Assembly: GCA_004561785.1 (NCBI GenBank) | Contig: SFUB01000009.1 | Location: 1 to 24,111 of the forward strand | Source: a bacterium | Lineage (GTDB): Bacteria > Bacillota_I > Bacilli_A > RFN20 > CAG-826 | DNA: 24,111 nucleotides | Direction: 5' to 3' | Shown: piece by piece, positions 14,176 through 20,641 of the stretch | Numbering within the stretch: position 1 is the first letter of the stretch | Layout: the number at the start of each line of letters is the position of its first letter | Notes under the pieces: generated by a model | Told to the model about the DNA's origin: nothing | The model's database searches: none | What the model saw: the letters and a program-made list of their open reading frames with translations, nothing else | Translations under genes and position numbers: made by a program

Positions 14176-16280
14176 AAGACGTCCTCTCCGTCTCTTCTTA
14201 CGATCCTTCTTCCCGCATTCAAGAAGGCAACCGCTTCCTTTTGGGCAACGGCCACCTCGGCTACCGGGGGACGATCGAGGAGGAGGGGGCGGAAAGCATG
14301 ACGGGGTATAACCTCGTCGGAGTCTATGACCGATTCCAGGACAAATGGAGGGAATCCATCAATCTGCCGAACCCTCTTTCCCTTAAGACCTTCGTAGACG
14401 GCAAAGAGGAAGATGCGACTTCCGTTGCCCCATCCGCGCACAAAGCGTCCCTCCACCAAAGTCAGGAGATCTTCGCCCGTCTCAGTTCCTTCCCCCATTA
14501 CCTCATTTCCAGCCAACGCTTCCTTTCCTTTTGCCAAGACAACCTTTTGGCCTGCAAAATCTCCGTCTGCGTCACCCGGGAAGGGGACTTCTCCTTCCAA
14601 TACGGCTTAGATTTGGACATTTACGATATCAACGGTCCCCACTTCAAAGAGAAAAAAGTGACCCGTTATGAGGATTTCCTTCTTTTTGAAGGGGTCACCA
14701 ACGAAGGGAAGCATCTCTACGAAGCCGTGGCCTACGAATCCTCCCTCCCCAAAGAAAGCCAAGGGGAATCCCGTTTCGAAAGCAAAGCCCGAATGGAGAA
14801 GGGCGAGGTTTTCGAACTCACGGTCTATTCCCTCGTCTTTGAAGGCGAAGAAGATTTCGCGGAAGAGATCCTCGCCGTCAAAAAGGCGGGTTTTGAGAGA
14901 CTCAAGGAAGACCATCTGAACATATTCTCGCCCCTCTACGAGCACGCCAAGGTCCGTCTCCATGGAGACGAAGAAGGCGAAGCAGAGGGGAATTACTCGA
15001 TCTACATGCTGCTCATCCTGGGGGACGCCAACCGCCCGCGGAGCATCGCCGCCCGCGGAGTCTCGGGCCAAACCTACAAAGGGGCGGTCTTCTGGGACAG
15101 TGAGATTTTCCTTTTGCCTTTCTTCTGCCTTCAACGTCCGGAGGTCGCGAGGAACCTCGTGAAATACCGCATCCTAACCTTGGAGGGAGCCAAAGCCAAA
15201 GCCAAGGAATACGGATACGAAGGCGCCTTCTTCGCTTGGGAGAGTCAGGAAGACGGAAGGGACGCCTGCTCCAAGTGGAATGTGACCGATTGGCGGACCG
15301 GGAAGCCGATCCGGACCTACTTCAACGAGAAGCAGATCCACATCTCCGCCGACGTCGCCTATGCCTATGAGAACTACGAAAAGCTCACCGGGGACCAGTC
15401 CTTGCTGAGCGAAGGCGGGGATGAGCTCCTCGCGGAGATCGCGAAGTTCTTCCTAAGCTACGCCACCTACCGCGATGGGCAATATCATCTCGACGACGTG
15501 ATTGGGCCCGACGAATACCACGAACGGGTCAACGACAACGCCTTCACCAACTACATGGCCGCCCACGCCTTGAGGTTCGTCATCAAGAAATTGTCGCCCC
15601 TAGGCAAGTACAAAGACCTCGTGGATCGGATTTCCTCCTTCCTAGAGGCTTTCTATCTCCCGCAGCCAAACGAAGATGGGGTGATTGAGCAATTCGAAGG
15701 CTACTTCCAAAAAGAAGATGCGACCGTAGACGAAGTCAGAAGCCGCCTTCAGGACCCCAAGCAATATTGGGGAGGGAAAGACGGCCCCGCCACCCCTACG
15801 AAAGTCATCAAGCAAGCCGACGTCGTCGCCATGTTGGCGCTGCTTGAGGGGGAATTCCCCCTCTCCGTGAAGAAAGCCAATTACGATTACTATTTCCCCA
15901 AGACGGAGCATGGGTCTTCCCTGTCCAGCAGCATGTATTCCTTGCTGGCCTCGAGGATCGGGGAAAAAGAATACGCGTATTCGATGTACCGGAAATCATC
16001 TTCCGTCGACCTCTATGGCCCTCAGAAGCTCTTCGCCGGCGGAATCTACATCGGCGGGAGCCATCCCGCGAGCGAAGGCGGAGCCTACTTATCCCTGCTC
16101 TATGGGTGGGGTGGATTCTCTATCGAGGAAGAAGGATTCCGCCTCTCCCCGGCTTTGCCGGAGGAAGTCCGCGGGATGGAGCTATCCATCCTGTTCCGGA
16201 AGAAGCGATACCGCATCCGCATCGAAAAGGAAGACAATAACGGTGGCTATTCCACCGAGATCAAGGAGGAGAAGGCATGA
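14172..16280 (+). CDS. Second GH65 family disaccharide phosphorylase
   Basis: This 702-residue GH65 protein starts inside the stop of the preceding GH65 gene (ATGA overlap), so the two are translationally coupled. It has 'RGVSGQTYKGAVFWDSEIFL' and the catalytic motif 'IGPDEYHERVNDNAFTNYMA', with general acid Glu448. It is about 50 residues shorter than its neighbour, mostly in the N-terminal sandwich, and clearly divergent from it, so it is not a recent duplicate. Like its neighbour it should release beta-glucose 1-phosphate. Possible substrates include kojibiose, nigerose, trehalose or maltose; I cannot choose among them. Together the pair would let the cell use two linkages from one polymer. 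Its own stop overlaps the start of the mutase fusion (ATGA). Confidence 0.92.
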   Translation: MKDVLSVSSYDPSSRIQEGNRFLLGNGHLGYRGTIEEEGAESMTGYNLVGVYDRFQDKWRESINLPNPLSLKTFVDGKEEDATSVAPSAHKASLHQSQEIFARLSSFPHYLISSQRFLSFCQDNLLACKISVCVTREGDFSFQYGLDLDIYDINGPHFKEKKVTRYEDFLLFEGVTNEGKHLYEAVAYESSLPKESQGESRFESKARMEKGEVFELTVYSLVFEGEEDFAEEILAVKKAGFERLKEDHLNIFSPLYEHAKVRLHGDEEGEAEGNYSIYMLLILGDANRPRSIAARGVSGQTYKGAVFWDSEIFLLPFFCLQRPEVARNLVKYRILTLEGAKAKAKEYGYEGAFFAWESQEDGRDACSKWNVTDWRTGKPIRTYFNEKQIHISADVAYAYENYEKLTGDQSLLSEGGDELLAEIAKFFLSYATYRDGQYHLDDVIGPDEYHERVNDNAFTNYMAAHALRFVIKKLSPLGKYKDLVDRISSFLEAFYLPQPNEDGVIEQFEGYFQKEDATVDEVRSRLQDPKQYWGGKDGPATPTKVIKQADVVAMLALLEGEFPLSVKKANYDYYFPKTEHGSSLSSSMYSLLASRIGEKEYAYSMYRKSSSVDLYGPQKLFAGGIYIGGSHPASEGGAYLSLLYGWGGFSIEEEGFRLSPALPEEVRGMELSILFRKKRYRIRIEKEDNNGGYSTEIKEEKA

Positions 16281-18073
16281 AAAAAGGAATGATATTCGAT
16301 TTGGACGGGGTGATCGTATCCACGGACCACTTCCATTATCTGGCCTGGAAAAAGATGGCCGACGAGGAAGGCATCCCCTTCGATGAGACCGTCAACAACC
16401 GCCTTAGAGGCGTTTCCCGCATGGCCTCGTGCGAGATCATTTTGGAAAAGGCGAGCCGCCCCTACACCCAAGAGGAAAAGGAAAAGCTCTGCGAGAAGAA
16501 GAATGCCCTCTATCGGGAATATCTGAAGCAGCTTTCCCCCAAAGACGTGAGCCAAGACGTTTTGGAGACCCTCAAGAGCATCAAATCCATGGGCATCAAA
16601 ACCGCGATCGGCTCCAGCAGCAAGAACACCAAATTCATCTTGGGGCAAATCGGCTTATTGGACGCTTTCGACGAGATCGTGGACGGAAACATGATCACCC
16701 ATTCCAAGCCCGATCCCGAAGTGTTCCTGCTTGCCGCGAAGCGCCTTGGCTTGGATCCCTCCGAATGCGGCGTCGTCGAAGACGCCTACGCCGGGGTGAA
16801 AGCCGCCAAAGACGGAGGATTCACCTCCTACGGGATCCTCGATGCCGCCTCAAGCCCGGACACCGACCATCCTTTGGGCAAATTCTCCGATCTTCTGAAT
16901 TACCTGAAAAGCGAAGACAGCCCGGTCATCCGCATCGAGCATCTTTATAAAACCTATCCCAACGGGGTCGCGGCGACGAAGGACTTCAATCTGGAAATCA
17001 ACGACGGGGAATTCGTCGTCTTCGTCGGCCCTTCCGGATGCGGCAAGTCCACCGTCCTCCGCATGATCGGAGGCTTGGAAGACGTCACCAAAGGAAGCAT
17101 CTTCCTAAACGGAGAAGACATCACCGACAAAGAAGCCAAAGACAGAGACATCGCGATGGTGTTCCAGAACTACGCCCTCTATCCTCATTTGACCGTCTTC
17201 AAGAACATCGCCTTCCCCTTGGAGGTGGAAAAAATACCTTTCAAGCATTTCTTCGATTTCAAATACCGGAAGGCGAGAAAAACGGAAATCAAGAAAAAGG
17301 TTGAGGACGCGGCTGCGAAAATCGGCTTATCCGAATATTTGGATCGCCGCCCGGCCAACCTCTCCGGCGGCCAGCGCCAGAGGGTCGCTTTAGGCAGGGC
17401 CATCGTCCGCGATCCGAAGGTGTTCCTCCTGGATGAGCCTTTGTCCAATCTCGATGCCAAGATGCGCGTCCAGATGCGTTCAGAGATCACCCGCCTCCAC
17501 GATAAACTCAAGACCATCTTCATCTACGTCACCCACGATCAGGTGGAAGCCATGACCATGGGCACCAAGATCGTCGTCTTGAAAGACGGCGTCATCCAGC
17601 AAGTCGGGACCCCGGAGGAGATCTTCCTGAACCCCGTCAACCAATTCGTGGCCGGATTCATCGGCACGCCCCAAATGAACTTTTTCTCCGGAAGCGTCTC
17701 CAAGAAAAGTGGCGAATATTTCCTCCGTTTCAAAGGAAGCGACCTCGCTTTGCCCATCCCCTCGTCCCGGATGGAGGGCTTCGACGAAAATTGGCTCGAT
17801 CAAAGCCTCGTCGCCGGCATCCGTCCTAGAGCCATCTCGGTCTTGGGCGACCTTTCCTACCAAGAGCAGGGATTCAAAGCGAAGATCAATCTCTTCGAGC
17901 AGCTCGGCGAGGAGACCCTGCTTTATTCCTCCTTCCCCGCCAAAGAGGGGGACCTCATCATTTCCACGACCGGACTCGGCCGATTCAAGAAAGGGGAGGA
18001 AATCGGCGTTTGCTTCGACCTCCAACATTTATGCCTATTTTCTCCAAGGGACGGAAAGTCGCTTCTAAAATAA
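16277..18073 (+). CDS. pgmB: Fusion of beta-phosphoglucomutase and sugar ABC transporter ATPase (MsmK/MalK type)
   Basis: One uninterrupted 598-residue frame joins two complete proteins. Residues 1-210 are a HAD-type beta-phosphoglucomutase: 'FDLDGVIVS' (nucleophile Asp8, acid/base Asp10), cap motif 'LRGVSR', 'GSSSKN', 'HSKPDPEVF' and 'VVEDAYAGV'. After a ~6-residue linker, residues ~217-598 are a MalK/MsmK ATPase: Walker A GPSGCGKST (251-259), Q-loop at ~297, signature LSGGQ (362-366), Walker B FLLDEP, H-loop His420 and a C-terminal TOBE region. A short insertion of about ten residues precedes the signature helix. No internal start codon with a ribosome site occurs at the junction. A strong AAGGAGGAG site precedes the ATG, which overlaps the GH65 stop. 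The protein would power the importer and convert beta-glucose 1-phosphate to glucose 6-phosphate. Confidence 0.93.
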   Translation: MKKGMIFDLDGVIVSTDHFHYLAWKKMADEEGIPFDETVNNRLRGVSRMASCEIILEKASRPYTQEEKEKLCEKKNALYREYLKQLSPKDVSQDVLETLKSIKSMGIKTAIGSSSKNTKFILGQIGLLDAFDEIVDGNMITHSKPDPEVFLLAAKRLGLDPSECGVVEDAYAGVKAAKDGGFTSYGILDAASSPDTDHPLGKFSDLLNYLKSEDSPVIRIEHLYKTYPNGVAATKDFNLEINDGEFVVFVGPSGCGKSTVLRMIGGLEDVTKGSIFLNGEDITDKEAKDRDIAMVFQNYALYPHLTVFKNIAFPLEVEKIPFKHFFDFKYRKARKTEIKKKVEDAAAKIGLSEYLDRRPANLSGGQRQRVALGRAIVRDPKVFLLDEPLSNLDAKMRVQMRSEITRLHDKLKTIFIYVTHDQVEAMTMGTKIVVLKDGVIQQVGTPEEIFLNPVNQFVAGFIGTPQMNFFSGSVSKKSGEYFLRFKGSDLALPIPSSRMEGFDENWLDQSLVAGIRPRAISVLGDLSYQEQGFKAKINLFEQLGEETLLYSSFPAKEGDLIISTTGLGRFKKGEEIGVCFDLQHLCLFSPRDGKSLLK

Positions 18074-19785
18074 GTCTTTTGATGGCCTCCATGCCTTTGC
18101 TTTTTTCCTGCGCCTTTCATCAGGGCTCCGGCTCTTCCGTTTCGGACGCCCCATCAAAGGATTCCTCTTTGCAAACCGCATCGTCAGATGGGGATTGCCT
18201 CTCTTCCCAAGAAGAAAGCTCCTTCCCGAAAGGAGAGGACGGATTCAAGCAGTTCGATCTGAGCTATTTTGAAAACCATAACGATCCTAACGACGATAAA
18301 AAGAGAAGCAAAGTCCGCTTTGGGGAGGCCGTAGAGGGCATACCCCTCTATCCGACTCTTCGCCTTTTCGCCGCGGGGGATCAGGTCCCGGTCTACGCGG
18401 TCAAAACGAATCCCAATCGGATATGGGACGGGGAAGCGAGCAACCGCCAAGACGACGCCGTGGCCTCCCTTTCTTTGGAAGGCAAAGTCACCTTGAAGCT
18501 TCAATGCGCCTTCAACCCCGCCAAAAACGTGACCATACGCCCTTTGGGGAGAGGCGTTCCCTATGCGGTGGACCAAGCCCGATGGGTCATTTCCTTCACG
18601 ATCTCCTCCCCGGGGCAATACGTGGTTGAAACCCGTCAAAGGACCCTGCACCTCTTCGTGAACCCCTTGACCGAAGCCCCCGCGGGGGCCACCGTCTTTA
18701 AGGCCGGGCTCCACACCAAAGAGAACGACTCGCGCATCAACTCCAATGACGAAATTATCCTCCGCAACGGGAACAGAATCTATTTCGAGGAAGGGGCGAT
18801 CGTCCGAGCAAAACTAAGGGCGAGCGACGCCTATAACGTCTCCGTCACGGGGCCGGGGTTCCTCGATGGGTCGACCTTCGACCGTTCCGTGAAGCGCGGG
18901 ACCACCGCCGTTCCGGTGGATTTCTCGTTCTGCCGCAACGTTACTTTGTCCGATTTCGCTTGCCTTGATCCCGCGGGCTGGGCGTTCAACATGTTCTTCG
19001 ACGAAGGCGTGGCGATGAAGAACCTCAAAGTCATCTCCTCCCGGTCGAACGGAGACGGAATCTCTCTTCAGTCCTGCAAAAGCGTCGAGGTCGATGGTTG
19101 TTTCCTAAGGACCTGGGACGACTCCCTGGTCGTCAAGAATTACGTCAATTGGCGGAACGGGGCGGAAGGGGAAACCTCCTCCATCTGTTTCTCCGATTGC
19201 CTGATCATCACCGATCTCGCCCAATCGATGGAGATCGGCTATGAAACCATCGGCGAGAAGATGGAAGACATCTCCTTCCTCGACATCACCGTCCTCCACG
19301 CCTATCACAAACCCGTGTTCTCCATCCATAACGGGAACAACGCGAAAATCCGCAACGTGACCTATCAAAACATCACGGTCGAAGATGCCTCCATTGGCAA
19401 AGGCGATGGCACGGATAACCTATTTGACTTCGATGTCTCCTATTCGCCCACTTGGAGCGACAACCACAAGAAAACGGCCCTGGGCGACGTATCCGGCGTC
19501 CATTGCTCGAACATCAAGGTGCTCAAAGGGCGGAAGGACCCCAAAGTCAAAATCACCGGAAGCGTGGAAACCCGTTCGGGCTACCCTAACGTCGAGCACC
19601 GCGTCGAAGGGGTTTCCTTCGAGGATGTGGAAATCTACGGGGAAATCCTGGACGAGAACTATCCCCATTTGAAGCTGGAGCATGCGGACGCCCCGAGCTT
19701 CTCTGCAACCGGAAAGGCAATCACCGGGGCCTCTTATCCGTCCTTGGATTTGTCCTCTTACGGCAACAATATCGAAAAGATTTGA
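18010..19785 (+). CDS. Second beta-helix glycoside hydrolase (GH28/GH49-like), probable lipoprotein
   Basis: The 591-residue protein is a paralogue of the hydrolase at 3243 without the C-terminal discoidin-like domains. I place the start at TTG 18010 because an AGGGGAGGA site lies 9 nt upstream; ATG 18031 lacks one. Either gives a basic N-terminus, a hydrophobic stretch and a probable lipobox around Cys34 (LFSC, with an atypical Phe). It overlaps the mutase-ATPase gene by 64 bp. The beta-helix has NGDG (Asp349), WDD (Asp370, Asp371) and GYE (410-412), the same pattern and 21-residue spacing as the first enzyme. 'DLAQSMEIGYET' and 'NVTYQNITVED' are also shared. It probably trims a related substrate or product at the cell surface. 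It is the last gene before a terminator. Confidence 0.78.
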   Translation: MLRPPTFMPIFSKGRKVASKISLLMASMPLLFSCAFHQGSGSSVSDAPSKDSSLQTASSDGDCLSSQEESSFPKGEDGFKQFDLSYFENHNDPNDDKKRSKVRFGEAVEGIPLYPTLRLFAAGDQVPVYAVKTNPNRIWDGEASNRQDDAVASLSLEGKVTLKLQCAFNPAKNVTIRPLGRGVPYAVDQARWVISFTISSPGQYVVETRQRTLHLFVNPLTEAPAGATVFKAGLHTKENDSRINSNDEIILRNGNRIYFEEGAIVRAKLRASDAYNVSVTGPGFLDGSTFDRSVKRGTTAVPVDFSFCRNVTLSDFACLDPAGWAFNMFFDEGVAMKNLKVISSRSNGDGISLQSCKSVEVDGCFLRTWDDSLVVKNYVNWRNGAEGETSSICFSDCLIITDLAQSMEIGYETIGEKMEDISFLDITVLHAYHKPVFSIHNGNNAKIRNVTYQNITVEDASIGKGDGTDNLFDFDVSYSPTWSDNHKKTALGDVSGVHCSNIKVLKGRKDPKVKITGSVETRSGYPNVEHRVEGVSFEDVEIYGEILDENYPHLKLEHADAPSFSATGKAITGASYPSLDLSSYGNNIEKI

Positions 19786-19793
19786 CCCGTGTA

Positions 19794-19824
19794 TTGAAAA
19801 GCCCTCTTGCGAGGGCCTTTTTCA
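19794..19824. terminator. Bidirectional intrinsic terminator between convergent genes
   Basis: TTGAAAA-GCCCTC / GAGGGC-C-TTTTTCAA pairs around TTGC, with T runs on both strands. It ends the sugar operon on the plus strand. It also ends the cytidylate-kinase-like gene on the minus strand, whose stop codon it overlaps. Confidence 0.85.
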
Positions 19825-20442
19825 ATCTTTCTTAAGATAGGGGGCAAGCATTTCGGTAAGCCCGTGAGCGATCTCTTTAAGAGAACGTCCGCTGGTGTTG
19901 ATCATCAGATCGTAATTGGCTTTGTCGCCCCACTTCTTGCCGGTATAGAACTCGTAATACTTCGCGCGGTTCTTGTCGACCTTCTTGATCTCACGGGCCA
20001 AGGAGCGGGGATCGGCCTTTTCCCCTTCTTTGCTTCTAGACTGGCAGCGGATGATTTTAGATGGCATGTCCGCATAGACGAACAAACGCACGGGATGCAT
20101 ATCCTTCAGCACATCGTCTGCGCACCTTCCGATGATGACGCAGGAGGATTTTGCCGCAAGATCCTGAAGGACTTTCTTCTGAGCGGCATAGATATCGATG
20201 GACTGGCTTAGATTCGGGTCGTTGGTCGCAGAGAAAGACATCCCGTAATGGATGGGGAGCAAGGGCAGCGGCTTATTTTCGGTGACCTGTTCGATGTACT
20301 CCAGGCAATAAGGGGTTTGCTTTTCGATTTCCAAAAGGATCTCGCGATCGTAATAGGCGAGACCAAGTTCATCGGCAAGGCGTCTCCCCAGCTCGCGCCC
20401 ACCGCTTCCGAATTCGCGACCAATGGTGATGATGATTCCCAT
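19822..20442 (-). CDS. Cytidylate kinase-like family protein
   Basis: The start is set at 20442, giving 206 residues. From there the protein reads 'MGIIITIGREFGSGGRELGR' and 'RLADELGLAYYDREIL', the standard N-terminus of the cytidylate-kinase-like P-loop family common in Bacillota. An AAAGGGG-type ribosome site lies about 8 nt upstream. The frame stays open further upstream but that part is unrelated, low-quality sequence. 'SSCVIIGRCADDVL' and 'RLFVYADMPSKIIRC' are internal NMP-kinase-like strands. The substrate of this subfamily is uncertain; it is distinct from canonical Cmk. It is a single-gene unit convergent with the sugar operon and divergent from the hydrolase gene. Confidence 0.88.
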   Translation of the reverse strand: MGIIITIGREFGSGGRELGRRLADELGLAYYDREILLEIEKQTPYCLEYIEQVTENKPLPLLPIHYGMSFSATNDPNLSQSIDIYAAQKKVLQDLAAKSSCVIIGRCADDVLKDMHPVRLFVYADMPSKIIRCQSRSKEGEKADPRSLAREIKKVDKNRAKYYEFYTGKKWGDKANYDLMINTSGRSLKEIAHGLTEMLAPYLKKD

Positions 20443-20470
20443 GCAAAGAACCCCTTTTTTACTTAAGACA

Positions 20471-20500
20471 ATTATAAATTCGCGTGAAAAGCCTAGGCAA
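20471..20500 (-). promoter_or_regulatory. Promoter of the cytidylate-kinase-like gene
   Basis: On the minus strand there is a -35 TTGCCT (20495-20500), an 18-bp spacer and a -10 TATAAT (20471-20476). The predicted leader is about 20 nt and contains the ribosome site. Confidence 0.55.
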
Positions 20501-20552
20501 ATGGAAAAATGAGCCCATTCAAAAACCGGTCTTAAAAAACCGATATAGCAAA

Positions 20553-20567
20553 ATGTAACCGCTTCCA
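20553..20567 (+). promoter_or_regulatory. cre-like operator, upstream copy
   Basis: ATGTAACCGCTTCCA fits the CcpA cre consensus WTGNAANCGNWNNCW at every defined position. It lies within AAATG...CATTT flanks and overlaps the probable -35 region of the hydrolase promoter. Another LacI-family protein could bind instead. Confidence 0.6.
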
Positions 20568-20591
20568 TTTGAAAAAACATCACTTTATAAT
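20563..20591 (+). promoter_or_regulatory. Promoter of the membrane hydrolase gene
   Basis: A perfect -10 TATAAT lies at 20586-20591. The position 17 bp upstream holds a weak -35 (TTCCAT, 20563-20568) that overlaps the first cre-like site. Expected transcription start is about 20598, just before the second operator. Confidence 0.55.
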
Positions 20592-20602
20592 ACCGGCAAA
20601 CA

Positions 20603-20622
20603 GGGTGTAACCGCTTACACCC
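20603..20622 (+). promoter_or_regulatory. cre-like operator, downstream palindrome
   Basis: GGGTGTAACCGCTTACACCC is a 20-bp inverted repeat with only the two central-flanking positions unpaired, and its core TGTAACCGCTTACA matches the cre/LacI operator pattern. It sits just downstream of the expected transcription start, a roadblock position, about 52 bp centre to centre from the first site. Confidence 0.7.
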
Positions 20623-20641
20623 GGAAAGGAACATTTCTCTT

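Noticed and set aside
18010..18073. Overlap of the second hydrolase with the fusion gene taken as evidence of frameshift
   Set aside because: The fusion protein ends with a normal TOBE region and the hydrolase start has its own ribosome site and signal peptide; a 64-bp overlap is acceptable.
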